DNA of 64,000 nucleotides from the NCBI RefSeq assembly GCF_963082655.1, contig NC_081553.1:214179961-214243960 (forward strand). Direction: 5' to 3'. The translations under genes and the position numbers were made by a program. The DNA comes from Stomoxys calcitrans. Lineage: Eukaryota; Arthropoda; Insecta; Diptera; Muscidae. Shown here piece by piece: positions 21,552 through 33,367 of the stretch. Under the pieces are notes generated by a model. That model ran no database searches. It saw only the letters and a list, made by a program, of their open reading frames with translations, and was not told the DNA's origin. The stretch's first letter is position 1. Each line of letters starts with the position of its first letter.

Positions 21552-22013
21552 CGTCCGAATCAGTGTTCGGTTCGAAATGTGTTCAAATTTTGACAAATTT
21601 TGTTCATCGCTGAACAAAATTTTTCAAAATTTAATTTCTGGTTGAATGGCTACGTAAATAAGCAAAATTGCCGCATTTGGAGTGAAGAGCAACCAGAAGC
21701 CGTTCAAGAACTGCCCATGCATCCCGAAAAATGCACTGTTTGGTGTGGTTTGTACGCTGGTGGAATCATTGGACCGTATTTTTTCAAAGATGCTGTTGGA
21801 CGCAACGTTACGGTGAATGAACACATTTCGAACCGAACACTGATTTTGGTAATAAAATTCAATGATTTGCAAGCGTTGCTCGTTAGTAAGTCTATTCATG
21901 ATGAAATGTCAAAGCATACTGAGCATCTTTCTCTTTGACACCATGTCTGAAATCCCACGTGATCTGTCAAATACTAATGCATGAAAATCCTAACCTCACA
22001 AAAATCACCCTTT
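21552..22013. mobile_element. scrambled Tc1/mariner-superfamily transposon copy
   Basis: Plus-strand frames in 21640-21820 encode WLNGYVNKQNCRIW, then LPMHPEKCTVWCG and GGIIGPYFF, the segment just after the first catalytic Asp of a Tc1/mariner-type DDE transposase. Converging on it, minus-strand positions 21899 down to about 21820 encode the N-terminus MNRLTNEQRLQIIEFYYQNQ. The end AAAATCACCCTTT at 22001-22013 (terminal repeat) is followed by ATA. A second copy of the N-terminal codons (TCAGTGTTCGGTTCG) lies in plus orientation at 21558. The copy therefore has deletions plus an inverted N-terminal piece. The first catalytic block near 21590-21630 is corrupted and the C-terminal catalytic part is absent. 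Confidence 0.75.
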
Positions 22014-22035
22014 ATATCAGATTCGTCAGATTTTG

Positions 22036-23535
22036 AGATATATATCCGTCCGTCTGTCCATCCGTCTGTAGAAAGAACGCTAACTTTCGAAGGAGGAAAG
22101 CTAGTCGCTTGAAATTTTGCACAAATACGTCTTAGTAGTGTAGGTCGGTTGGGATTGTAAGTGGGTCAAATCGGTTCATGTTTTGATATAGCTGTCATAT
22201 AAACCGATCTTGGGTCTTGACTTCTTGAGTCTCTAGAGGGCGCAATTCTTATCCGATTGGAATGAAATTTTGCACGACGTGTTTTGTTATGATATCCAAC
22301 AAATGTGTTAAATAAGTTTTAAATCAGTCCATAACCTGATATAGCTGTCATATAAACCGATCTTGGGTCTTGACTTCTTGAGTCTCTAGAGGGCGCAATT
22401 CTTATTCGATTGGAATGAAATTTTGCGCGACGTGTTTTGTTATGATATCCAACAAATGTGCCAAATATGGTTCAAATCGGTACATAACCTGATACAGCTG
22501 CCATATAAACCGATCTTGGGTCTTAACTTCTTGAGCCTCTAGAGGGCGCTACTCTCATCCGATTGGAATGAAATTTTGCACGACGTGTTTTGTTATGATA
22601 TCCCACAATTGTGCCAAGTATGGTTTAAATTAGTTCATAACCTGATATAGCTGCAATATAAACCGATCTTGGGTCTTGAATTCTTGAGCCTCTAGAGGGC
22701 ACAATTCATATTCGATTGAAATGAAATTTTGCACGACGTGTTTTGCTATGACTTCCAACACCTGTACTAAATAAAGTTCAAATCGGTTCATAACCTGATA
22801 TAGCTGCCATATAAACCGATCTTGGGTTTTGACTCCTTGAGCCTCTAGAGTGCGTAATTCTTACCCGATTGTAATGAAATTTCGCACGACGTGTTTTGCT
22901 ATGATACCCAAGAACTGTGCTAAATAAGGTTCAAATCGGTCAATAATCTGATATAGCTGACATATAAACAGATCTTGGGTCTTGACTTCTTGAGCCTGTA
23001 GAGGGCGCAATTCTTATCCGATTGAAAAGAATTTTTGCACGACGTGTTTTGCTATGCTATCCAACAAATGAGCCATGTATGGTTCAAATCGGTTCATAAC
23101 CTGATATGGCTGCCATGTAAACCGATCTTAGGGTCTTGACTTCTTCAGCCCCTAGATGTCGCAATTATTATCCGATTTGCCTAAAGTTTTGTACGACGGA
23201 TCCTCTCATGACCATCAACATACGTGTTTATCATAGTCTGAACTGGTCTATAGCCTCACACAGTTCCCATATAAATCGATTTCTCTATTTACTTCTTGAG
23301 CCCCCAAAGGGCGCAATTCTTATTCGAATTGGCTGACATTTTACACAGGTCTCCAACATATAATTGTGGTCCAAACCGGACCATATCTTAATGTCGCTCT
23401 AATAGCAGAGCAAATCTTTTCTTTTATCCTTTTTTGCCTAAGAAGAGATGCCGGGAAAGGAACTCGACAAATGCGATCCATGGTGGAGTGTATATAAGAT
23501 TCGGCCCGGACGAACTTTGCACGCTTTTACTTGTT
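22036..23535 (+). mobile_element. HINE-like element, family A, 5' end lost
   Basis: It starts within the CCGTCCGTCTGTCC block, followed by about eight A monomers and the A 3' block. The end is TTCGGCCCGGACGAAC near 23500 and TTGCACGCTTTTACTTGTT. One substitution breaks palindrome symmetry (GGACGAAC for GGCCGAAC). The 5' subterminal repeat is missing; the left neighbour is the Tc1/mariner-type end. Confidence 0.75.
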
Positions 23536-24559
23536 TGTCTATAAACAGGTTAGGTTCGAAGATGGGCTATATCGGACTATACCTTGATATAGCCCCCATA
23601 TAGACCGATACGCCTATTTAGGGTCTTAGACCCATAAAAGCCACATTTGCTATCCGATTTTGCTGAAATTTGGGACAATGAGTTGTTTTCGGCCAGTCAA
23701 AATCCCTCTTCAATTTGGCCCAGATCACTCCAGATTTGGATATAGCTGCCATATAGACCGATCCGCTGATTTAGGGTCTAAGGCCCATAAAAGTCACATT
23801 TATTATCCGATTAAGCTGAAATTTGTAACAGTAAATTGTGTTAGGCCCTTTAACATCCTCCCTCAATTTGGCTCAGATCGCTTCAGATTTGGATATAGCT
23901 ACCATATAGAACGATCCGTCGATTTAGGGTCTCAATCCCATAAAAGCCATATTTATTAACCGATTTTGCTGAAATTTGGGACAGTGAGTTGTGTTAGGTC
24001 TTTCGACATCTATCTTGAATTTTTCTCAAATCGGTCCAGATTTGGATATAGCTGCCATATAGAACCATCCATCGATTTAGGTTCTCAAGCCCATGAAAGC
24101 CATATTTATAAACCGATTTTGCTGAAATTTGGGACAGTGAGTTGTGTTAGGTCTTTCGACATATATCTTGAATTTTTCTCAAATCGGTCCAGATTTGGAT
24201 ATAGCTGCCATATAGACCGATCCGCCGATTTAGGGCCTTAGGCCCATAAAAGCCACATTTATTATCCGATTTTGTTGAAATTTTGGATAGTGAGTTGTGT
24301 TAGGCCCTTCGACATCTATATTCAATTTGGCCTAGATCGGTTCATATTTGGATATAGCTGCCATATAGACCGACCTCTCGATTTAAGGCTTTGGGCCCAT
24401 AAAAAGCGCATTTATTGTCCGATGTCGCCGAAATTTGAGACAAGTTGCACAAGGTATGCATTTTTCACCAGATTTTGATGAAAGGTGGTTTACCTAAATA
24501 CCCGAGGTGGTGGGTATCCAAAGCTCGGCCAGGCCGAATTTAACGCCTTTTTACTTGTT
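23536..24559 (+). mobile_element. HINE-like element, family B, 5' truncated
   Basis: It joins the preceding A tail directly at TTGTCTATAAACAGGTTAGG, a position normally about 200 bp into a B element. Six monomers follow, with GGATATAGCTGCCATATAGA landmarks near 23740, 23894, 24044, 24197 and 24350. The end is CCCGAGGTGGTGGGTATCC, TCGGCCAGGCCGAA and CGCCTTTTTACTTGTTG. The abrupt join suggests end-to-end insertion followed by deletion, or recombination at the shared TTGT. Confidence 0.75.
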
Positions 24560-24862
24560 GTGTTGTGAGTTGTGGATTTGGGTCCCTGGAAGCCACAATT
24601 TTTGCCTGTTAAGCCAAAACTATGCAATTAGTGTTCTGTTATGACCTCCAACAACTATGTCGAGTATGGTTTAAATCGGTTTTTAACCTGATATAGCTCC
24701 CATATAAACCGATCTCCCTATTATCCTTGTTCTGCTCCTAGAAGCTTTAATTATTGGCTGGTTTGGCAAAAATTCGGTACACAGAGAAAAATTATGCCCT
24801 TGAGCTAAGTTTATTTTGTTTAAATTTCTAGAAGAATTCGTGATCGTTATCTATGAAAATAT
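24560..24862 (+). repeat. HINE-like fragment, family D
   Basis: One to two D monomers (GATATAGCTCCCATATAAAC near 24690) plus a D 3'-proximal block (GAAGCTTTAATTATTGGCTG) that recurs at about 42980. No termini. Confidence 0.55.
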
Positions 24863-25358
24863 TTTTATACCCTACTTCACTACTGTGGTACAGGGTATTA
24901 TTTTGGGTTGCCCAAAAAGTAATTGCGGATTTTTCATATAGTCGGCGTTGACAAATTTTTTCACAGCTTGTGACTCTGTAATTGCATTCTTTCTTCTGTC
25001 TGTTATCAGCTGTTACTTTTAGCTTGCTTTAGAAAAAAAGTGTAAAAAAAAGTATATTTGATTAAAGTTCATTCTACGTTTTATTAAAAATGCATTTACA
25101 TTCTTTTAAAAAATCCGCAATTACTTTTTGGGCAACCCAATAACTTAGTACAGTTGTTTGTAACACCCAGAAGGAAGAGAGATAGACCCATTGATAAGTA
25201 TACCGATCGACTCCGAATCAACTTCTGATTCGATTTAGCTATGTCCGTCTGTTCTCTGTCGGTCCGTCTGTTTGTTTGTCTGTCCGTCTGTTCATATTAA
25301 TTAGGTCGAAATTTTCATCAAATCGTCTTCAAATTTGGCACAAGCATTTTCTTGGGCC
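24863..25358 (+). mobile_element. HINE-like fragment, family C 5' end, split by a MITE
   Basis: TTATACCCTACTTCACTACT and TGTGGTACAGGGTATTA precede a MITE at 24903-25140. The C 5' block resumes after it (CCCATTGATAAGTATACCGA, TCTGATTCGATTTAGC, GTCCGTCTG), as at 58380-58520. Monomers are absent; a SINE tail follows. Confidence 0.7.
24903..25140. mobile_element. mariner-like MITE
   Basis: TTGGGTTGCCC to GGGCAACCCAA, 238 bp, inserted in the family C 5' block. The right flank is TA; the left reads TT. The uninterrupted C copy at 58400 reads GGTATTATAGA, consistent with insertion at a TA in this region. Confidence 0.88.
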
Positions 25359-25369
25359 CAGAGACGAAG

Positions 25370-25490
25370 ACTGAAGGAACAGGGCAAAACTTCTCACATA
25401 TCAATGAGTGCTGTCCAATTCGAGTTCTTATGCCCACTGATAAGGGGCCTCTCCAAATGCCGAGTCCAAATGGCGATGTGATTGTAGTTT
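25370..25490 (-). mobile_element. tRNA-SINE body fragment
   Basis: GGAACAGGGCAAAACTTCTC, ATATCAATGAGTGCTGTCCA and GATAAGGGGCCTCTCC align with the reverse complement of the 3' half of the full SINE at 53937-54236. The tRNA-like head is absent. Confidence 0.65.
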
Positions 25491-27002
25491 TGGATTTTGG
25501 TGTGCCAGAGGGCTTAAAACCTTTTTGTAGGTCTTATAAGGGGCTGGTCTATAGAAATAATTGACTTTTGAGTTCCTGAAATTTTTTTACCTACATTTCC
25601 CCACTTTCCATTCCATTGCTCCTAATTGCAGGTGTTGTCATTAACCATTCAAAACACCTTAGGAACCAAGTTCTTTGCCATCCGTCATCCATTCAGACCA
25701 TCGGTAGTATCGACTGAATGTCATTAATTGGCATCTGCAACAAGCCAAAGCGACAACCACAATAACTATCACAAATGACAAAATCTGCTGCAGAAATTAA
25801 AAGAAAATAAAAATCGCACCAAAACCCCGATAAAGTGCACATTAAAAAGCTCATTTTACAAAATGTAAACATGTTTTGTTTATAAAAATATAAATAATCG
25901 CACTTATTACCACAAAAATGGCAAACGCTGCAAGAGATTACATTTTGCACGCTGGCCGCTGCCAGCTTGGAGTAGGACCATGCAAACGGTCATCGCTGAA
26001 CTGCACGGCACTGCCAAGGAAATTCTATATGGCAACATATCAATTTTTTGCACTACTCAATGATGAGTGGTGCTGCGCGCAGAGTTGGCCAATCCTTCTG
26101 AGACTATTGATGGGAAGATTGGGCCGAATATCGATGTTAAGACATGACCATGGCGGTTAAATCTTCTTCATTGGCTTATTAGTATGGTCGAGGAACTGGA
26201 CGCCTGGCGTTCGCTACAAGTGTTCTTGTGCTTGTTTGTTTTTTTTTTCTTTCTGTTATCAGTGCGTGTCTTGGCCAAAAGGTGTTGCTTGAGCTGATTT
26301 AACACCACAATTGGCACTTGGCTGGCCGGACATGGGCCATAGCATTTAGCATAGTCATGGTGCACCGTTTGTTCAACCGTCCCCAGCCATTCTTTCGTTT
26401 GTCGCTACATCTGTCGATTCGTCCACAATACACTTTGGTGACTGGCATTTTATGTAGTTATTAATAAAATGTTGTTAAAGTAGCTGACTTTGGAGGGAAT
26501 TGTCTTGAATTGAATTGTCGCATTTTTTTTTATTCTTTCTGGTGGTTTGTTGGGACATCATTCGATTGGTTTGTCATAATCTCTCTGGTGTTCGGCATGT
26601 TGTCTCATCATCAAGAATTGAACGAAAAAAAAAAAAACACAAACTCACACCTAAGGACAGACAAAAACGTAAAAGCAAATATTTATGAAGACAAGTATCT
26701 GCGGCTGGACAGACAGTTCGAATGAATGGACGGACAGACAGACGGACACCAATGGAGGACATGCACATTAAGGTTGAACACTGAAGTTTGAGAGACATGT
26801 TATAAAGCATCTTTCGCTTTGTCACATCATTACCGCCGCTTTGATAGTGTTGCAAAAGTGGTGCAAAAAGGCACAGTGGGGAGAAATTTCGGAAAAAAAA
26901 TCCCCACCAAGAGTTAAAACCAGCTAAGCGGACATAAATATGAAAACATATGCGTGAAGTACGAGCAGGGTCAAGAAAATCCTATGAAAAATGCGTTACG
27001 GG
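25491..27002. other. non-repeat stretch before the satellite, no supported gene
   Basis: Mostly unique-looking sequence. A frame at 25918-26160 (80 codons, Cys-rich, MANAARDYILHAG start) has no recognisable domain and I do not support it. Short GACA-type runs at 26708-26750 foreshadow the satellite that begins near 27003. Confidence 0.45.
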
Positions 27003-28449
27003 CGGACAAACAAACTGGCATAAAGATGGACAGACATAGAGACTTACAATCGCAGAGATTTATATACGGACAGACTGATAAAACATATAAAAAGTCATAG
27101 ATGGTCAGACATACAGGTGGACAGATGAAAAGAGGGGCAGATGGACAGACAAAAAGACGGACAGACTTTCAGTCCGACGGATTTTTAAACGCACAAATAT
27201 ATAGACGGACAATTATATACAATAGATAACCGGATAGACAGGCAAACAGACAGACAGACATAGAGACTTACTGTCGGAAAGATATTTAGACGGACTGATG
27301 TATAGAAAGACGGACAGACAGACAAAACATACAAAAAGTCATAAATGGTCCGACATATAGGCGGACAGACATTCAGATGGACAGAGGGGCAGACATACAG
27401 AAAAAAGACTGACAGATTTTTAGACGCACATATATATAGATAGCAGGATAGACAGACAGACGGTCAGACAAACATGCAAATTAAGATACAGATGGTAAGA
27501 CGTACAGATGGACAGACGGGCAAACAACGATACTTACTGTCGGAAAGATATATAGACGGACTGATGAATAGAGAGACGAACAGACAGACAAAACATACAA
27601 AAAGTCATAAATGGTCAGACATATAGGTGGACAGACATTCAGATGGACAAAGGGGCAGACGGACAGATAAACAGATGAACGAACTTTCAGTCGGACAGAT
27701 TTTTAGACGCACATATATATAGACGGACAGATATATAAATAACAGGATAGACAGACGGTCAGACAAACATGCAAATAGAGATACAGATGGTAAGACATAC
27801 AGATGGACAGACGGACAAGCAAAGAGACTTACTGTCGGAAAGATATATAGACGGACTGATGTATAGTGAGACGGACAGACAGACAAAACATACAAAAAGA
27901 TGGACTGACAAAAAGACGGACAGACCTTCAGTCGAACAGATTTTTATAGGCACAGATATATAGACGGACAGTTATATAGATAGCCGGATAGACAGGCATA
28001 CAGACAGACAGACATAAAGATGGACAGACATAGAGACATATTGTCGGAAAGATATATAGACGGACAGATGTATAGTGAGACGGACAGGCAGACAAAACAT
28101 ACAAAAAGCCATAAATGGTCAGACATACAGGCGGATAGACATTCAGATGGACAAAGGGGCAAACGGACAGATAAACAGACAAACAGTCAGACAGGCTTTC
28201 AGTAGGACAGATTTTTAGACGCACATATATATAGACGGACAGATATATAGAAAGCAGGATAGGCAGACAGACGGTCAGACAAACATGCAAATAGAGATAC
28301 AGATGGTAAGACATACAGATGGACAGACGGACAAACAAAGAGACTTACTATCGGAAAGATATATAGACGTACTGATGTATAGATGGTCAGACATACAGGC
28401 GGACAGTCATTCAGATGGATAAAAGGGGCAAACGGAAAGATAAACAGAC

Positions 28450-28707
28450 AATCAGTCGGACAGACTTTCAGTCGGACAAACTTTCAGTCGGACAGACTTT
28501 CAGTCGGACAGACTTTCAGTCGGACAGACTTTCAGTCGGACAGACTTTCAGTCGGACAGACTTTCAGTCGGACAAACTTTCAGTCGGACAGACTTTCAGT
28601 CGGACAGAATTTCAGTCGGACAGACTTTCAGTCGGACAGACTTTCAGTCGGACAGACTTTCAGTCGGACAGACTTTCAGTCGGACAGACTTTCAGTCGGA
28701 CAGATTT
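28450..28707. repeat. 16-bp tandem array within the satellite
   Basis: CTTTCAGTCGGACAGA repeats about 16 times with very few changes (GACAAACT three times, GAATTTC once). It is far more homogeneous than the surrounding satellite. Sixteen bases equal 16 codons over three units, giving long open frames in two phases that should not be read as proteins. Confidence 0.92.
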
Positions 28708-31106
28708 TCAGACGCTCATATATATAGACGGACAGATATATAGATATCAGGATAGTCAGACAAACATACAAATAGACAAACAGGTGGACAGAGGGACAAA
28801 CAAAAAGGCATATAGATGGACATACATACAGACGGACTGATATACAAACGGACAGATATACTGATTTATAGACGGACAAATATATAGACGGACAGATTTA
28901 TAGATAGGCGCAGAGACAGACAAAATAGACAGACGGTCAGCCAAATATTCATACATACGGATAGACACACAGATGGACAGACACATAGTCGGGCTGATGT
29001 ATAGATGGACAGACAGATACAGGGTTAGACAGACAGACATACAGACGAACAGACAAAACAATTAGAGGGATAGACAAACAAAGAAATAAACGGTTAAAGC
29101 TAAAGATGGACAGACATTCGGACAAACATATGGACAGATATTCAGATGGACGGCAAACAGTCCGATAAATGGATGGCCAGACAGACCTATACAAGGAAAA
29201 ACAAACAGATGGACAGATTAATGGACGAATAGGTATACAGACGAACAATTAGACGAACAGACAGATAATTAGGCGGGCAGACAGATTAAGAGATATAGAG
29301 ATGGGCAAACATAAGACGGGCAGTTATGGAGACGGACAGACATACAGACGGAAAGACATACAGACGGACGGACATACAGTCGGACTGATATTTAGGCGGA
29401 CAGTCATGCAGACTGATAGACGGACAGACACACAGATCGGCTAATATATTGATGACAGACAGATATACAGACGAACCGACAAAACAATTAGAGGGATAGA
29501 CAAACAAAGAAATAAACGGTTAAAGCTAGAGATGGAGAGACATTCGGACAAACATATGGACAGATATTCAGACGGACGGCAAACAGTCGGATAAATGGAT
29601 GGACAGACAGACAGACATATACAAGAAAAGACAAACAGATGGACAGACATATAGAAGGAAAGACAAACAGACAGATAATTAGGCTGGCAGACAGATCAAC
29701 AGATATAGAGATGACCAGACATAAGACAGGCAGTTATGCAGACGGACAGACCTACAGACGGACAGACACACAAATGGACAGACACACAGACGGACAGACA
29801 CACAGACGGACAGACATACAGTCGGACAGATATTTAGACGGACAATCATACAGACTGATAGACATACAGACGGACACACATACAGACAGAAACACAGACG
29901 GACTGATATATAGATGGACAGACAGATACAGGGTCAAACATACAGACAAAACATTTTTAGGTATAGATACACGCAGAAATAAACGGTTAAAACTAAAGAT
30001 GGACAGACATTCGGACAAACATATGGACAGATATTCAGACGGATGGCAAACATTCGGATAAATGGATGGATAGATAGACACATACAAAGAAAGACAAACA
30101 GATGGACAGATAGATGGACGAATAGATATACAGACTGACAAGTGGACAAACAGACAGATAATTAGGTAGGCAGATAGATCAGCAGATATAGAGAAGGGCA
30201 GATATAAGACGGGCATACAGAGAGGCAGACAGAAACAGATGGACAGATAGATGGACGAAAAGATATACAGACTGACAAGTAGGCAAACAGACAGATAATT
30301 AGGCGCGCAGACAAATCACCAGATATAGAGATGGGCAGACATAAGATGGACAGTTATCAGACGGCCTAACTTATAGACAAACCGTTATACTGACGAGCAG
30401 ACATACAAACAGACAGACATACAGAAGAATAGAGACATAGCCGGAGAGACACACAAACGGACCAAAATATTGACGGACAGATGGACAGACATGCAGACGG
30501 ATAGGCATACAGGAGGACAGACATATGCCGACGGACAAACATATAGACGAACTGTTATACTTGCGGGCAGACGAACATATGGACAGACATGCAGACGGAT
30601 AGGCATACAGACGGACAGACATATGCAGACGGACAGACATACAGACGAACAGTTATACTGACGAGCAGACATACAGACGAATAGAGACATAGCCGGACAG
30701 ACATACAAACATTCAGACTGAAAAAGGGGCAGACATACAGACGGACCAATAGACAGACATACAGATGGACCAATAGATAGACTTACAGACTGACAGATGG
30801 ACAGATATGCAGACGGTTAGGCATACAGGAGGACAGATATATGCAGACGGACAGACATACAGACGAACAGTTATACTGACGCGCAGACGTACAGATGGAC
30901 AGACATACAGACGGACAGATGGACAGACATGTAGACGGATAGGCATACAGGCGGACAGACATATGCAGACGGACAGATATACATACGAACAGTTATACTG
31001 ACGCGCAGACGTACAGATGGACAGATGGACAGACATATAGACGAATAGAGACATAGCTGGACAGATACACAAACATTCAGACGAAAAAAGGGGCAGACAT
31101 ACAGAT

Positions 31107-31204
31107 AGACAGACATACAAACGGACAAATGGACAGACATGCAGACGGATCTGTATGCCTATCCGTCTTCATGTCTGTCCATTTGTCCGTCTGTATGTCT
31201 GTCT
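31107..31204. repeat. hairpin at the satellite edge (44 bp arms)
   Basis: Arms 31107-31150 and 31161-31204 are near-perfect complements around a 10 nt loop. To its right the satellite briefly reads as the opposite strand (CCGTCTGTATGTCTGTC), then returns to GACA phrasing by about 31225. Confidence 0.85.
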
Positions 31205-31359
31205 ATTGGTTCGTCTGTCGGACTAATAGACAGCGAGACAGACGGTCAGACAAATAGATAGACCGACAGATAGGTGGACAGACATATAGACTGACAGACG
31301 CACAAAAATGTCTTAAACGATTCAGTCAGCGACTATGAGTCCATATGTCCATCGGACTT

Positions 31360-32608
31360 TTTATACCCTCCACCATAAGATGGGGGGTATACTAATTTCG
31401 TCATTCTGTTTGTAACTACTCGAAATATTCGTCTGAGACCCCATAAAGTATATATATTCTTGATCGTCGTGAAATTTTATGTCGATCTAGCCATGTCCGT
31501 CCGTCTGTCCGTCCGTCCGTCCGTCCGTCCGTCCGTCCGTCCGTCCGTCCGTCCGTCCGTCCGTCCGTCCGTCCGTCCGTCCGTCCGTCTGTCTGTCGAA
31601 AGCACGCTAACTTCCGAAGGAGTAAAGCTAGCCGCTTGAAATTTTGCACAAATACTTCTTATTAGTGTAGGTCGGTTGGTATTGTAAATGGGCCATATCG
31701 GTCCATGTTTTGATATAGCTGCCATATAAACCGATCTTGGGTCTTGACTTCTTGAGGCTCTAGAGTGCGCAATTCTTATCCGATTGGGATGAAATTTTGC
31801 ACGACGTGTTTCGTTACGATATCCAACAACTGCGTTAAGTATGGTTCAAATCGGTTCATAACCTGATATAGCTGCCATATAAACCGATCTTGGGTCTTGA
31901 CTTCTTGAGCCTCTAGAGTGCGCAATTCTTATCCGATTGGAATGAAATTTTGCACGACGTGTTTTGTTATGACATCCAACAACTGTGCCAAGTATGGTTC
32001 AAATCGGTCCATAACCTGATACAGCTGCCATATAAACCGATCTTGGGTCTTGACTTCTTGAGCCTCTAGAGTGCGCAGTTCTTATCCGATTGGAATGAAA
32101 TTTTGCACGACGTGTTTTGTTACGATATCCAACAACTGCGCCAAGTATGGTTCAAATCGGTCCATAACCTGATATAGCTGTCATATAAACCGATCTTGGG
32201 TCTTGACTTCTTGAGCCTCTAGAGGGCGCAATTATTATCCGATTTGCCTGAAATTTTGTACGACGGATTCTCTCATGACCATTAACATACGTGTTTATTA
32301 TGGTCTGAATCGGTATATAGCCCGATACAGCTCCCATATAAATCGATCTCTCTATTTTACTTCTTGAGCTCACAAAGGGCGCAATTCTTATTCGAATTGG
32401 CTGACATTTTACACAGGTCTCCAACATATAATTTAATTGTGGTCCAAACCGGACCATATCTTGAAATCGCTCTAATAGCGGAGCAAATCTTTTCTTATAT
32501 CCTTTTTTGCCTAAGAAGAGATGCCGGGAAAAGAACTCGACAAATGCGATCCATGGTGGAGGGTATATAAGATTCGGCCCGGCCGAACTTAGCACGCTTT
32601 TACTTGTT
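31360..32608 (+). mobile_element. HINE-like element, family A, full-length
   Basis: TTATACCCTCCACCATAAGA at the 5' end and a CCGT microsatellite expanded to about 20 units at 31509-31589. About five monomers, the A 3' block and GGAGGGTATATAAGATTCGG follow, then the palindrome TTCGGCCCGGCCGAAC near 32573 and TTAGCACGCTTTTACTTGTT. At 1.25 kb it is the shortest complete A copy here; copy length varies by monomer number. It abuts the GACA satellite within 50 bp. Confidence 0.83.
31497..31593. repeat. CCGT microsatellite inside a HINE-like element
   Basis: About 20 CCGT units. The same position holds only 3-7 units in other A copies (10490, 17193, 49020), so this is a recent local expansion. It gives a plausible model for how larger CCGT/GACG arrays begin. 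Confidence 0.92.
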
Positions 32609-33367
32609 TTCTTTCAAAAATTCCCCCCATTGTTTCCCATGTTCTGCATATTGACAACGTTTTGTTGCCTGCCATAGCTGTATGTGTGTTGGGTCGTTTT
32701 TTTTTTTTTTTGTTGTATTTTCTTTATATTTATTTGATTAAACTTGAAGTGTTGGCAATCAAATTGACATGAAATATGAGTATCAAGCTATTTGGCCCCA
32801 TCGACCATTGGTATGTACATGCGTATGTGCCTTAAGCAGCCTGCCAGTTAGTGACAGACGGACAATTTTCCAGCTAATTAAATTGATGTTATAAATAATG
32901 ACAATTCATTTACAAAGCGAAACTCCTTTCGAGGATAATGTGGCATGGATAAGTATAGACTCAGACACTGACATGCACTAACACACTCACTTGCTCTCAC
33001 TTGCCAAAGTAACAATTAATATTTATGGAATTGCAACGTTATCGTTGTAATAAAAAGTAAATTAATTTGAAGGTGCTCCAAGAGAAAAGACAAATCCCGT
33101 CAACAGCAATAAATAATGAACGGGATTTTTATATATTTTTTCTCTTTTGAGAAGGAAGTCATTGTGCCTTACATGAGGTTTTAAATGAATTTTTAATTTT
33201 CGATTTTTTTTTTTTGGAAAATTTAGGCGCACCTTACATAGAATTGTGACCTTCAGAGCCTCTAATGATAAGATATGGCGATGAGTTTATATGGCATCTA
33301 TATCTTTACATTGATTCATTTAAAATACCCCCTGAATTGCTTCAAGAGGAAATATTTGAGCAAAATA
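32609..33367. other. non-repeat stretch, nothing recognised
   Basis: AT-rich DNA with poly(T) near 32698-32712 and 33209-33219. No repeat family, RNA or coding signal is seen. Confidence 0.45.

Larger units (their letters stand above)
27003..31310. repeat. 4.3 kb degenerate GACA/GACG satellite with higher-order repeats
   Basis: Almost continuous 4-mer phrasing of GACA, GACG, GATA and CAGA, for example GACGGACAGACATACAGACG. Non-tetrameric landmarks recur. AACATACAAAAAG is near 27330, 27593, 27888 and 28098. AGAAATAAACGGTTAAAGCT-type blocks are near 29080, 29505 and 29970. GAACAGTTATACTGACG-type blocks are near 30380, 30650, 30870 and 30990. Three higher-order units of about 210-295, 430-460 and 100-220 bp therefore succeed each other. 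Open frames of 60-150 codons on both strands (SVCLSVCPS-like or TDRQTDGQ-like) are artefacts of the 4-mer. Confidence 0.88.

Noticed and set aside
21552..22013. Intact transposase gene
   Set aside because: Only N-terminal and middle pieces are present, in opposite orientations, and the first catalytic block is corrupted. It cannot encode an active enzyme.
25918..26160. 80-codon Cys-rich frame
   Set aside because: No signal peptide, domain or conserved spacing of cysteines that I can recognise. The length is expected by chance in this amount of sequence.
27605..31140. Many frames rich in SVCLSVCPS or TDRQTDGQ repeats
   Set aside because: Translations of GACA/GACG tetranucleotide DNA. They occur on both strands and in several phases, with no domain.
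27003..31310. Possible CRISPR array
   Set aside because: Repeats are contiguous tetranucleotide phrasing without unique spacers of constant length, and the sequence is eukaryotic. The 153 bp arrays likewise have no repeat-spacer alternation.
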